Below, one piece after another: positions 1-10,100 of a stretch of 64,000 bases of DNA. How positions within the stretch are numbered: the stretch's first letter is position 1; each line of letters opens with the position of its first letter. The DNA is from Microcoleus vaginatus_C (GTDB lineage Bacteria; Cyanobacteriota; Cyanobacteriia; Cyanobacteriales; Microcoleaceae). The stretch lies in assembly GCA_040004035.1 (NCBI GenBank), contig JAMPLN010000004.1; one strand, 5' to 3'. The notes under the pieces were generated by a model. The model did no database searches and was not told where the DNA came from. It saw only the letters and a program-made list of their open reading frames with translations. The translations under genes were made by a program, and so were the position numbers.

Positions 1-471
1 TCGATTAAATTGTACGGGGAATTGCACCGCTACATTCCAGCTTTAGCAAACAATTTAGGGTTTAAAATTGGGGAAGTAGTTGTAGAACATCATCCGCGAA
101 AGCACGGAAAATCGAATTACGGCTGGGAACGCTATGCGCGGGGATTTATTGATTTGTTGACGGTGTTAGCCACGACGCAGTATTTACACAAACCGGGTCA
201 TTTGTTTGGGGGTTTGGGATTGTGTTTTGGCTTGGTTGGAACTGTTTCGCTGAGTTATTTGATAGTTATTTGGTTTCTGAATTTGGCGGGGATGAATTTT
301 GGGCCGATCGGGAATCGACCTTTGTTATTTTTTGGGATTTTGTGTACAATTCTGTCGGTGCAGTTGATTTCTTTGGGGATTTTAGCTGAGTTGATGGCGC
401 GGAATGTGGATGCTGATTATGTGGACAAGCAAATTAGCGAAATTATTGATGATTCGGGTTTTGATATTTAA
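1..471 (+). CDS. Glycosyltransferase family 2, C-terminal part (5' end outside window)
   Basis: The open frame runs in from the left edge without a start, so only the last 157 residues are visible. The segment LYGELHRYIPALA and the following HPRKHGKSNYGW are typical of the C-terminal part of the catalytic domain of dolichol-phosphate-mannose-synthase-like GT2 enzymes. Two hydrophobic helices follow (about residues 65-90 and 105-130 of the visible part), as in membrane-anchored cyanobacterial members. Such enzymes move a sugar from a nucleotide donor to a lipid carrier at the cytoplasmic membrane. The donor cannot be read from this fragment. The following genes are on the other strand, so no operon with them. 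Confidence 0.8.
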   Translation, partial: SIKLYGELHRYIPALANNLGFKIGEVVVEHHPRKHGKSNYGWERYARGFIDLLTVLATTQYLHKPGHLFGGLGLCFGLVGTVSLSYLIVIWFLNLAGMNFGPIGNRPLLFFGILCTILSVQLISLGILAELMARNVDADYVDKQISEIIDDSGFDI

Positions 472-604
472 CCGCTGATTAAGGCGGATTAACGCTGATT
501 AACGCAGATAAATCGGATCTTGAAATTGCTTCTACACAAGCAAAGTCTGCCTTTGGAGACTAAGATAAAAGTCATATTTGGATTTAACAAGTTTTACGAA
601 TTAC
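472..604. repeat. Short dispersed repeat between convergent genes
   Basis: This 130-bp gap separates two convergent genes and holds direct repeats of the type GATTAACGC/GATAAA (about 475-515). Related copies (AACCGCAG-rich, with AACGCAGA units) lie near 21,860, 38,680 and 40,860. They look like a dispersed short-repeat family. No coding signal is visible. Confidence 0.5.
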
Positions 605-2440
605 CTATGATCTAATTTTAAACAGTATCCATTTGCCTTCTTGCTCTACTATTTCTCCGTCAATATTTGGATGCCAATCGCTGCGAGTCAGGATATAATC
701 GGCATGATAGTTTCTGGCTACTTTGACTAAATCCGCACTGCTGCGTCGGATGAATAAGTCATTTCCTCCCCAAATCATTTGCGGGTTTAAGGGAATCCCT
801 AAAACAGCTTCCATGCGATTTTGCCATTCTTTGATGCCTTTTTCGGTAAAGGGGAAGTTCTTGAAGTTGACGACAATCGCTCTTTCGGAGAAAAACTGGA
901 ATCTGGTAACTGAAGGTGGAATTAATACGAGCGAATCGCGGCTGCTAATTTGCGAAAATCGCACAGCTAATCTGCTTAAGTCGTCGCTGGAAAGGGCATT
1001 GATATTAACTCTTGTTTGAAATACATTTAATATAGGTTTGGGCAGAATTCCTGCTACTCCCAAAACTAAGGTGGCGGTAGTTATTAAGGCTAATGTGTGA
1101 GTTAGAGTCTGTTTTATAGATTTAGCAAGGGATGTTTCTTCTAAAATGAATGGGAAGGCGAGGATTGAGAAAAGGACTGGGATGCTAATTATTCGATCGC
1201 CCATTATTTCCCATGAATCAGTCACCGGATATATCAAGCTGTAAATTACCGTTCCTACTGCTAAAATCCACAACAATATATTATATCGTTTGGGAAATAC
1301 GTAATTTTTTGTTTGCCAAACTGATAATCCTAAGAAAATGATGCCCCTAAAAGGCAAAGTTAGTACAACTAACAGCAACAAGCTAATAGCTATTTGTTTG
1401 TCTCTGTAAAGTCTATCGACCATCAAAGCAACAGCAATAAATATAATTAGTTGAGCAAAAGGTACGGTTCTAGCTAACTGTAGTTTTGCGATAAAAGCCA
1501 CCGGGTAAATTTCTACAAATATGTAATTTAGAAACAATCCAAAAATGGATGTACCAACAATGATATAAAAATTAACCTTGTCTTCTTTTGGCAGTAAATC
1601 GGAATTTTTGAGGCACAGCAAGCCACCAACTATAAAACATATAAAGTTGAACCAATTCCCGACATCCCAATTTGACGGGAGGATGTGGTGGGGGTTGCGG
1701 ACTTTCGCATGAATGTAGACAAACTCGGCGTTGTCGATAGTGTAAGTGCTGGTAGTACCTGTTAATAACATCGGTACGTAAACGATACTTGCCATTGCTG
1801 CTAAAAGTGCGATCGCCAAAATCAATGTTTTAAACTTCCGCTGTCTTACAGATTCAATAAATAAAACGGGAACCATCATCAATCCCGGCAACAAACCAAC
1901 TAAAAATTGCAGCAGACAAGCCAGTCCAAAAAATAAATATCCGCTCAGCCATTTCTGGCGCAAACTAAAGTAAATTCCCCAGATGGCGAAACCCATTGCG
2001 AAGGTACTGGGTACTGATTTTGTGGAAAATATAAGGGTGTTACCAACATCTGTAAATGAAGCCGCTATACATAAAAAAGCCATCGCTGCTGCAGGCAGTT
2101 TGGAATTAGTATAGATATTGAGAATTGCGTAGCAAGCTACGATAAATGAACCGAAGGCTAGGAATTGATAAATAAAGTGCGCTAGGGGAATGCTTGTTCC
2201 TAAGTTGGCGAGCAAATAGATAATATAATAATAGTAATATCTCGGATTAAACTTAACCATTTCCTGAACGTAATAATCATTTTTATACAGTTCAGGATTT
2301 AGCATAAGTTGAATGGGTGGCACTTCCGGGAAATTGCCTCCAATGGGGAAAATATAACCAGTGGCAATCAGGGAGCCAATGATGACAAAAGTATAGAGAG
2401 ATAGATTAAAATACCAGTGAGATTTTGGGTGTTTTTGCAT
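605..2440 (-). CDS. Large multi-spanning membrane protein, function unknown
   Basis: A 611-residue protein with about ten or more hydrophobic segments spread over residues 15-470, followed by a soluble C-terminal region of roughly 120 residues. Overall it resembles GT-C-type or DUF6798-like polytopic membrane proteins, but I see no decisive catalytic motif. It lies only 12 bp downstream of another large polytopic membrane protein on the same strand, so the two are probably co-transcribed. Polysaccharide-type genes on both sides suggest work on cell-surface glycans. That role is inferred from context only. Confidence 0.6.
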   Translation of the reverse strand: MQKHPKSHWYFNLSLYTFVIIGSLIATGYIFPIGGNFPEVPPIQLMLNPELYKNDYYVQEMVKFNPRYYYYYIIYLLANLGTSIPLAHFIYQFLAFGSFIVACYAILNIYTNSKLPAAAMAFLCIAASFTDVGNTLIFSTKSVPSTFAMGFAIWGIYFSLRQKWLSGYLFFGLACLLQFLVGLLPGLMMVPVLFIESVRQRKFKTLILAIALLAAMASIVYVPMLLTGTTSTYTIDNAEFVYIHAKVRNPHHILPSNWDVGNWFNFICFIVGGLLCLKNSDLLPKEDKVNFYIIVGTSIFGLFLNYIFVEIYPVAFIAKLQLARTVPFAQLIIFIAVALMVDRLYRDKQIAISLLLLVVLTLPFRGIIFLGLSVWQTKNYVFPKRYNILLWILAVGTVIYSLIYPVTDSWEIMGDRIISIPVLFSILAFPFILEETSLAKSIKQTLTHTLALITTATLVLGVAGILPKPILNVFQTRVNINALSSDDLSRLAVRFSQISSRDSLVLIPPSVTRFQFFSERAIVVNFKNFPFTEKGIKEWQNRMEAVLGIPLNPQMIWGGNDLFIRRSSADLVKVARNYHADYILTRSDWHPNIDGEIVEQEGKWILFKIRS

Positions 2441-2452
2441 TGACGGTTCAAC

Positions 2453-4633
2453 TTACCTACTGACAGCTAAATTGTTAATCTCCAGTCGGCATTGGTTTGT
2501 TAAATCCTGTTTGCTGCTACTCAATACCTCAAGCAGCAGATAAATGGGATTTTTGCCCTCAACTAATAGATTTAAGCCGATCGCACTTTTGTGACTATAA
2601 GCCATCTCTGCTGAGTCTATTAATTTACCTTGCTTGTCCCACAAAGTCAAGAGCAGGGCAACTGCCGGACATTGTTGGTTCGGTAAATTGAGTTGACCAG
2701 TAACTTTCGCTTTGTCTGAAATGGAACCTAAATACAGGAAAGATGTATCGAGTTTCTTGCTATTTTTAATTGGATGAGTTACAATTTTATAGAGGTTATC
2801 CGATTCTTGAGTTACTGAATAATTGGCACTTGTGTAGATTGACTGATGCAAACTAATCCAATCTAACTGTGTACCAGGTCGATCGCCTATTTGTCGCTGC
2901 ATCGCCTCCAGAGTTCTAACTGCCGTTGCTGTATCAGTCGGCCGCATCCTCCGGTAAACGCTGACAGTCACGCCGTTTTCTAGCTTAAACTGTTCCGGTA
3001 GCAATTGGAAATCGCGGGAAATTTCCCACTTTTGAGTAAAGGCATCGTACACAACTTTAACAACATCTTGTTCGTGCGATCGCAAAACTTGTTCGTCAGT
3101 CGGTAACACCTGCTGAAAAGGTACAGCAACCACCGCATATTGTGCCTGCAACAACTCCGGTAGCGGGTAAGTATCGCGCGAGTCAATTTGCGGCCTCCCG
3201 ATTGTATTTAATTTCCACCAACCCTCCGGCGGGTTTAATTTTCGGTTAGCTTGCCTGAGTATGTTAGCATTGAAATTGTTAGAAGCACCGACAATATAAA
3301 TTGGTTCTTCATTCGGTGCTAATTTTCGCAGAAACTCTACTAATTTTACAACTTCGTCGTAGTCCGATCGCACTAACGGGGGAAAATTAGCCATAAACAG
3401 TCTTGACAAATCAATTTTGAGAGGAATTAACCCGACTGCGGCATTCAAAACCAGGTACAAACCCGCGGCGCCCAGCATGAAATACCGAACTTTTCCCTTG
3501 AGTGTCAGCCAAGTTGTCCAGAAAAATGTGGAGAGTCCCAAAAGTGCGATCGGTGTAATATGAATTGTATAGTGCAAGTAGCCGTAACGCAACACTAACA
3601 GCCATTCAATCAGCGACAGAACCCCAAACAAAGAAACAAAAATAACCGCCGCCGGAACCAGGATTCGGGCGAGAATTCCCGCAGAAAAACCAATCAGTAC
3701 CAGCAGCCAAGTTCCCAAACCGTAAAAATCAGCATAACGAGTTAAAATATCATTTACAGGCAAACTCCAAGCGACATACAAATTGCGGTAGTCAACCGTC
3801 AGAGCACTGCGAGTAAAATCTCCCGCTACCAACATTAAAATAGTCAAGCTAGTTGCAGCTATAAAACCCAATTTGATGCCGGATTCAAACAAGCATCTGT
3901 AGGGAAACGGCAGTGCCGCGTCCTTGTCTTTTGAAGACGAAAATGCCCATTTCCCAGGGTATATTAGTACAATAAATTCGATGAAAGCCTGTAAACTCGC
4001 TGCACCAAAAAATGCGATCGCACTATAAGCAAAATGACGCCGCAACAAAATCGCCGCCGCCAGCAAAAACCCAATTAATGGGATTTTCCACCAAGATTTC
4101 AGCTTAACATCCTGCAAATAAACCAAAATTGCCAAGGCTACAAACACACAGCCGCCAGTATCCAGATATCCCCGCAGAGTCGGTATCCAACTCATCGGAA
4201 TTAATAAACTCAGCAGCACAGTTAACCAAAACACCCGGCGGGGATAAACTGGGATTAGCTTTGCAGAAATTGCCCCCAGCAACAGGCGAAACGGCAGCAC
4301 ATAAATCAGGGATACGCTGAGAATGTAACTCAGCCGAGACTCGCCAAATAAGAGAATAAACGGCATTAACGGCAGAGAAATTAACAGGTTTTTTTCCTTA
4401 GATAGCGATTCTATAACTCCGCGCCATGCTTTATCTGGTGAGTCTCGAAATAAATTTGCCGTGTTGACTGTAGCGGTATTGTATCCCGCGTAATCCCACC
4501 AATAAAAAGTATGTTCCCTAGATACATAGATTGATGTTACTGCCACTGTGACGAGAACAACTAAAAACAAGAAAAACCCATCAATCAGAAACTTGCGAGG
4601 CAATTTAAAAGAAACAACATCAAATAATCCCAT
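2453..4633 (-). CDS. Polytopic membrane protein, glycosyltransferase 39-like
   Basis: A 726-residue protein with an N-terminal signal-anchor (residues 13-33), about ten further membrane segments up to residue 415, and a soluble C-terminal half of about 300 residues. The arrangement resembles GT-C (ArnT/PMT-like) glycosyltransferases, which use lipid-linked sugars on the outer face of the cytoplasmic membrane. An acidic catalytic motif in the first loop is not obvious, so the family call is tentative. It is first in a likely two-gene unit with the membrane protein 12 bp downstream and is divergent from the SGNH hydrolase gene. Confidence 0.55.
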   Translation of the reverse strand: MGLFDVVSFKLPRKFLIDGFFLFLVVLVTVAVTSIYVSREHTFYWWDYAGYNTATVNTANLFRDSPDKAWRGVIESLSKEKNLLISLPLMPFILLFGESRLSYILSVSLIYVLPFRLLLGAISAKLIPVYPRRVFWLTVLLSLLIPMSWIPTLRGYLDTGGCVFVALAILVYLQDVKLKSWWKIPLIGFLLAAAILLRRHFAYSAIAFFGAASLQAFIEFIVLIYPGKWAFSSSKDKDAALPFPYRCLFESGIKLGFIAATSLTILMLVAGDFTRSALTVDYRNLYVAWSLPVNDILTRYADFYGLGTWLLVLIGFSAGILARILVPAAVIFVSLFGVLSLIEWLLVLRYGYLHYTIHITPIALLGLSTFFWTTWLTLKGKVRYFMLGAAGLYLVLNAAVGLIPLKIDLSRLFMANFPPLVRSDYDEVVKLVEFLRKLAPNEEPIYIVGASNNFNANILRQANRKLNPPEGWWKLNTIGRPQIDSRDTYPLPELLQAQYAVVAVPFQQVLPTDEQVLRSHEQDVVKVVYDAFTQKWEISRDFQLLPEQFKLENGVTVSVYRRMRPTDTATAVRTLEAMQRQIGDRPGTQLDWISLHQSIYTSANYSVTQESDNLYKIVTHPIKNSKKLDTSFLYLGSISDKAKVTGQLNLPNQQCPAVALLLTLWDKQGKLIDSAEMAYSHKSAIGLNLLVEGKNPIYLLLEVLSSSKQDLTNQCRLEINNLAVSR

Positions 4634-4735
4634 CAGTCTAGCAACCCTAAATAACTCCTAAACTTCCTCTTTATCTCTTGCTTTGCGCCCTTCGCGGTTC
4701 GTTAACTTACCTTAAAACAGTATCTACGATAAATT

Positions 4736-5785
4736 ATGAAAAAAGACTTTATTAAAACCTCTATTTTCAGATTAATAACATATCTAATTTTTCCAATTTT
4801 TTTATCCACCACCACGGCTGAAATTGTCTTGCGAGTTGCGGGATACAAACCCTGGCAAATAGAAAATGTTGATGTTGCGGTCGAACCAAAAGGTAACTTT
4901 TTTACCAAAGACTCGGAACTTGGCTACAAGCATTTTCCGGGAAAATTCAAGGTGATACTTAACGGCAATTACTCATTTAATGCAACTCATCTCAATAATA
5001 GTCTCAGAATAACACATCCACTCACTACTTACAATCAATCCTCAAAAAAACCTGAATTTTGGATATTTGGCTGTTCTTTTACCTACGGTTGGTCATTGAA
5101 TGACAGCGAAACTTATGCTTGGTTGCTGCAAGAGAAATTACCCCAATATGAAATAGTTAATTTTGGAGTTAACGGCTACGGCACGCTGCACTCGTTGATT
5201 CAATTCAAAGAAGCACTCAAACAAGCAAATAAACCCAAAATTGCGGTGATTGCTTATGCGGGATTTCATGACCGCCGCAATACTTTGTTAAGGGCGAGAA
5301 GAAAGCAAATGGCTGCTTGGAATAAACTCGGTATTTTATTCCAGCCCGATGCTAGGCTGAATGGAGAAAATAATTTTACCTACAAGATGGCAAAACTTGA
5401 ATATCGCGAATTCCCGCTGATGCGGGTTTCTGCATTAAGCCATTTTTTGGAGGTTAATTACAATCAATTTGAAGAGGGATTGTATAGAAGTCATGAGGTT
5501 TCTCAGGCAATTATTAAAGAGTTTAACCGTGTGGCTGAGGCTAATGGTGTTAAGTTAGTTGTGGCGGGAATTAATGCGGGTTCTGCTAAGATGTTGGGGG
5601 AGTTAAGTCAGGAGGGAATTGCTACAACGGATATTTCGGTTGATTTGAAAATACCTGCCAATAATAATTTACCTCATGACATTCATCCAAGTGCGATCGC
5701 GAATCGGCAATATGCAGAAAAGCTGGAAGGTTTTTTGCAAGGGGCGGGTTTCACCAACCATATCGGCGTAAGACCAACAATATAA
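4736..5785 (+). CDS. SGNH/GDSL-type hydrolase family protein
   Basis: A 349-residue protein with an N-terminal hydrophobic segment (about residues 10-30: signal anchor or uncleaved signal). The SGNH blocks are recognisable: FGCSFTYGW with the nucleophile serine near residue 113, GVNGYGT near residue 145-151, and a C-terminal DIHPS near residue 316-320 supplying the Asp and His. The family comprises esterases and O-acetyl hydrolases or transferases. Exported members in polysaccharide loci often alter acetylation of glycans. The divergent neighbours are membrane proteins of glycosyltransferase type, which fits that role, but the substrate is unknown. Confidence 0.75.
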   Translation: MKKDFIKTSIFRLITYLIFPIFLSTTTAEIVLRVAGYKPWQIENVDVAVEPKGNFFTKDSELGYKHFPGKFKVILNGNYSFNATHLNNSLRITHPLTTYNQSSKKPEFWIFGCSFTYGWSLNDSETYAWLLQEKLPQYEIVNFGVNGYGTLHSLIQFKEALKQANKPKIAVIAYAGFHDRRNTLLRARRKQMAAWNKLGILFQPDARLNGENNFTYKMAKLEYREFPLMRVSALSHFLEVNYNQFEEGLYRSHEVSQAIIKEFNRVAEANGVKLVVAGINAGSAKMLGELSQEGIATTDISVDLKIPANNNLPHDIHPSAIANRQYAEKLEGFLQGAGFTNHIGVRPTI

Positions 5786-6025
5786 TAAACCCGCCCCCGC
5801 CCAACGAATAATCGGAATCTACATTTTTTTCCATGATCTCAAACATCAGGTTAATCTAGATTATCGGCTGTGTGGGGGCGGGTTTATCTAAATTGTTTGT
5901 GAACCTCAAATATTGTTTGTAAAACCCGCCCCTACAGGCAATTGTAGGGGCGGATTTCACCAATTATCTATGTCTAAAACAAACAATCTCGTAAACCCGC
6001 TCCCGCCCAACCGATAGATTAATTC
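5786..6025. repeat. GGGGCGGG-type inverted repeats between convergent genes
   Basis: The gap between two convergent genes is filled with G/C-box repeats. AAACCCGCCCCCGCCCA (from 5788) is answered by its complement at about 5871-5886. A second tight hairpin pairs 5922-5936 with 5943-5957 around a 6-nt loop. A further partial copy lies at about 5993-6012. The same family recurs at 35,178-35,245 and inside rsmE. The hairpins can serve as transcription ends for both genes. The family looks like a dispersed MITE/REP-like repeat. Confidence 0.65.
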
Positions 6026-7045
6026 CTAATAACCAGGCTCCTCCTCATACTCAGGAGTCTTAGTTTTCTCAGGGATATTCACCCGAGGAGCCTGGTAAGG
6101 CTTCGGTGCCTCATCGTCAGCCCAAGCATCAGCCTCCACATCATCCTCGTACTCCACCACCGGCTGCTTCGGGCGAGAAATCTCAGGGCGAGTGTATTGC
6201 GGCTTCTCCTCGTACTCCTCCTCCTCGTAATCGTCCTCCTCGCCGCCCCAATTATCCTCTTCGTAATCCTCGTAATCCTCGATTTGCTGCTGCTGAACCT
6301 GCACCGCGCGCATCGGAGGCTGGCGAACCGCAGGCCGATTCCACTCTAAATCCTCATCCCAAGGAACTTCCTCCACCGCAGGCGCGGCTACCCGGCTTCG
6401 CATTTCCGGTGCAGGTATCCGCACGCCCGGACCCAATTGATTTCCCGTCGCCACGGGTTTCGGATAATAACCTGGGTCGTCCTCTTCTCGTTCCCAAGGT
6501 GCTTGGCCCAAACCAACGCGCTCCAGCAAACCTACACTAAGCTGCCTGAGCCTTTCCTCGGAACCTTCAAACACAATCAAGCGATTCGGGCCGCTGCTGA
6601 CAATTTCTTCAATCCCCAACTCGTAAGTGCTGAGAACTTGGTCGGGGATTTGGGGGATTCCCAAGGAAGCGATAATTATAGAAACTAACTTACCGTCTTC
6701 GGGGTCGAACCTAAAGCCCCGCACTCTACCCAAAAGTTCGCCGGTTTCGGTAATAACTTCGCTGTTAATCAAAATGCTGTAGACTTCAACATCAACATCA
6801 TCTTCGATCGCGCTCTCATCTTCCACCAACAGCACGTCGCCGATTTCACTGACATTGCTGAGGAACATAAACTTCGGCATTCCAGCGACCGCGAATATAT
6901 TATCACGCAGACCGATCGCCACAACTTCCCGCCGATCGATGTCCACCCACAATTGACTAACCACCCCCAAGCGTTTACCTCTGTCGCGGGTGATGACTTG
7001 AGTGCCGAGAAGGTCGGAGCGTTGGCAGATTTGTTCGGATGTCAT
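6026..7045 (-). CDS. PRC-barrel domain protein with acidic C-terminal tail
   Basis: A 339-residue protein. Residues about 5-85 and 90-165 form two PRC-barrel-like beta domains (GTQVITRDRGKRLGVVSQLWVD and the second copy around GELLGRVRGFRFD). These small barrels are found in RimM and photosynthetic reaction-centre H subunits, and often act as adaptor or RNA/protein-binding modules. From about residue 185 the protein becomes a low-complexity tail rich in Glu, Asp, Pro and Tyr, probably disordered. The gene is downstream of smc on the same strand (68 bp gap), so co-transcription is possible. The specific role is unknown. Confidence 0.75.
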   Translation of the reverse strand: MTSEQICQRSDLLGTQVITRDRGKRLGVVSQLWVDIDRREVVAIGLRDNIFAVAGMPKFMFLSNVSEIGDVLLVEDESAIEDDVDVEVYSILINSEVITETGELLGRVRGFRFDPEDGKLVSIIIASLGIPQIPDQVLSTYELGIEEIVSSGPNRLIVFEGSEERLRQLSVGLLERVGLGQAPWEREEDDPGYYPKPVATGNQLGPGVRIPAPEMRSRVAAPAVEEVPWDEDLEWNRPAVRQPPMRAVQVQQQQIEDYEDYEEDNWGGEEDDYEEEEYEEKPQYTRPEISRPKQPVVEYEDDVEADAWADDEAPKPYQAPRVNIPEKTKTPEYEEEPGY

Positions 7046-7113
7046 TCTAACTTTAATCCTGATTTATTAAGTACATATATCACTCAACACGAGCGTTAAC
7101 ATAAACTCCGGGA

Positions 7114-10100
7114 CTACAACTTCAGTCCTATGACTTGAGTATAAGCTCCCCGTGCTTGAGTAACACCAATTGTACGCTCAGCCGATTGAATCATAGGTCG
7201 CCGCAAACTCACAACAATAAACTGGGCTTGTTCAGACTGTCGTTTTATCATTCTAGCTAATCGCTCCACATTTGCCCCATCTAGAAACATATCCACTTCA
7301 TCAAAAGCGTAAAACGTAGACGGGCGGTAGCGTTGCAGCGCAAAAATAAAACTCAGCGCCGTCAACGACTTTTCGCCTCCAGACATGGAAGCCAGCCGCT
7401 GTACGGGTTTGCCCTTCGGGTGAGCCACCAAATTCAAGCCGCTGCTGAAGGGGTCTTCCTGGTCATCTAGCTGGAGATAGCCATCGCCTTCGGAAAGTTC
7501 CGCAAAGATAGTCTGGAAGTTCTCGTTAACCGCGTCGAAAGCTTCCTTAAAAGCGCGCCGCCTGAGTGTGGTAAAATTTTCGATTCTCAACAGCAGTTCA
7601 GTGCGTTCTCCTTCCAATGTCGTCAATTTTTGACTCAATTCTTGAAGGCGTTCTTGAGTGCGGTTGTACTCTTCCAAGGCTAGCATATTGACTGGTTCTA
7701 AAGCTTGAATGCGTTTGGCGATCGCCTTTACTTCTTGCTGCAATTCCGTCAAATTGGCTTTCTCGACATTTTCAGGAATCGACGGCACCGGGTCGGGCAT
7801 TTCCGCCCGCTGCGTTTCCAATAGAGTGCGGATTGCGGCCAATTGTTCCCGGCGTTCTTGCTGAGTTTCGTGGAGTTTTTGCAACTGCCATTGTAACTGC
7901 TGTTTGGCTAAATGCTGTTCTCGCAATTGAGATTCCGCCCGATCGCGCTCTCCCTTCTGCACGCCCAATTTTTCCTCAATTTCCCCCAAAGCCGCCTTAG
8001 CTTCCGCAATTTGTCCATCGAGTTCTAACTGCTGCGAAACAATGGAATCGAGTGCATCCGCCCCCGCGTTTTGCTGCACTTGCCATTCCTGCAATTTCTC
8101 ACTACCTTCCTTAATTTTCTCTTCCAAACGCCCGAATTGATTTTCCAAGTCTACAAGGCGCTGCTGGACGTTTCTCAGAGCCAATTCTCGCTCTTGGAGC
8201 TGCGCTTCGAGAGCGCGCAAACTCGATTGCATTTGCTGCCATTCGCTGTGACTGTTCGACTCTTCCAACTGCGCCAAAGTTTGCCGGTACTGCTGCAATT
8301 GAGTTTCCTGTGCGGGCAATTCTCGTTCCAGCAACTGCAATCTCGATCGCGAATTAGTTAATTCCTGTGTATTTTTGGCAATTTGCGATCGCACTTGTTC
8401 CTGTTGCGCTTGCAAATTCTTAATTTCTGAATCCAACTGTTCCAAGCGCAACTGATTTTCGCGCAAATTCTGTTTTGCTTCCATCAATTCTTGGCTGCGA
8501 GTTTTGACTGCAACAGACGCGCGGTCGATCGCTATTTTGCACCGTTCCAAAATCCGCTCAATTTCCTCCAACCTTTCTTGCAGAGATGCGATCGTCCGCG
8601 CTTCACTAGCAGCCTCGCTAGCCTCAACCGTGCCAAAATGCAAGGTTGATCTGTTAGTAGAACTTCCCCCAGTCATCGCCCCGCTAGTTTCCAAAATTTC
8701 CCCGTCCAAAGTGACAATCCGGTACTGTCCCAAATAGCGGCGGGCGTCGCTGAGGTTGCTAAACACAACCGTACTGCCAAAAACGTAAGCAAAAATTTCC
8801 TGATACCGCGAATCGCAATCAATCAAATTAACAGCGGCATCCACAAACCCAGCCGCGCGCCGCAAATTTTCATTCACCGAATACCTGCCGCCTCTAATCT
8901 TATTCAAAGGCAAAAACGTCATCCTTCCCGCCCGTTTTTGTTTCAGCAATTCGATCGCAGCAGCAGCCACGCTGTCATCTTCCACCACCATATTTCCCAT
9001 GCGGCCGCCTGCAGCAATTTCCAGGGCCAACTGATAGCGCGGTTCTACCCTGCCCAGTTGAGCCACCAAGCCACAAACTCCGCCAATTCCGCTTTGCGCG
9101 ACAATTTTTGCCGTAAACGTTCCCGTCGCTTCTTGCAGTGCTTGAAACTGCACTTCTAGTTTGTCTAATTTGCGCTGTCTTTCCCGCTGTTCTTCCAACA
9201 AACGAGTTTGAGTTTCCTGTTGCAGTTGCAATTCTTGTTCGGCTTCGACTAAAATCTGATTCAGCGATTCTACTTGCAAAGATGCCATGCCTTTGGTTTC
9301 CCCAAGGCGAGATTGCTGCTCTTTTTTCGCTGCAATTTCCTGTTCCAATACTTGCAGCGATTGGTTTTGTTCTTGAATTTGACTTTGCAGGCGATCGGCT
9401 CTTTCGCCAATAGTAGCTTGTTCTGTACGCTGCGGTTCCAAAGTTTGCTGAATTGTTTCGATTTGGCGGTGCAGTTCCGTTTGCTGCTGTACCCAAGCTT
9501 CTGCCGTGGAGGCGATCGCATTTGCAACTTCCCGATTTTCATCTAAACTTTGCTGGGCTGCGTCCCGCTGTTCCTGCAAACTTCCTATTTGAGACTTAAC
9601 ATAAGATATTTCAATCTCTATTTGCTCCAAACTTTGCTTAAATTGTCGAACTTCTTCCTCGGTTTGTGCTATGTTAGCCGCCATTTGCCCAGCAGTTGTT
9701 TCCAAATCCTGTTTGCGGTTTTGCAGTTGTCGCCGTTCCGCTTCCTGAGTCGCAATCGTCGCTTGCAAAGCCAACAATTCTGACTCCCCCAAAGCTTTAA
9801 CGCGGGCATTCAGGGCGTCAAGTTCGGCGGTTGCTGCTTGAATTTGGGTGCTAATTGTTTGCAGTTGTTCGGTGAGAGATGCCGAAGTGCGATCGCCCAT
9901 TTCGATTTGTTCTCGCAGCTTCCATTCTTGCTGCTGTAATTGCCGGAATTTCAGCACAATTTCCCACTGCGATTTTTCTTGAAATTCCGCCCGTAATTTT
10001 TGATATTTTTCCGCTTTTGTGCGATCGGAAGCCAGCCTATCGCGCTGAGAAATCAGCTCTTTTTCCACAATCCTGCTGCGTTCTTCCACCTCCTTAACTT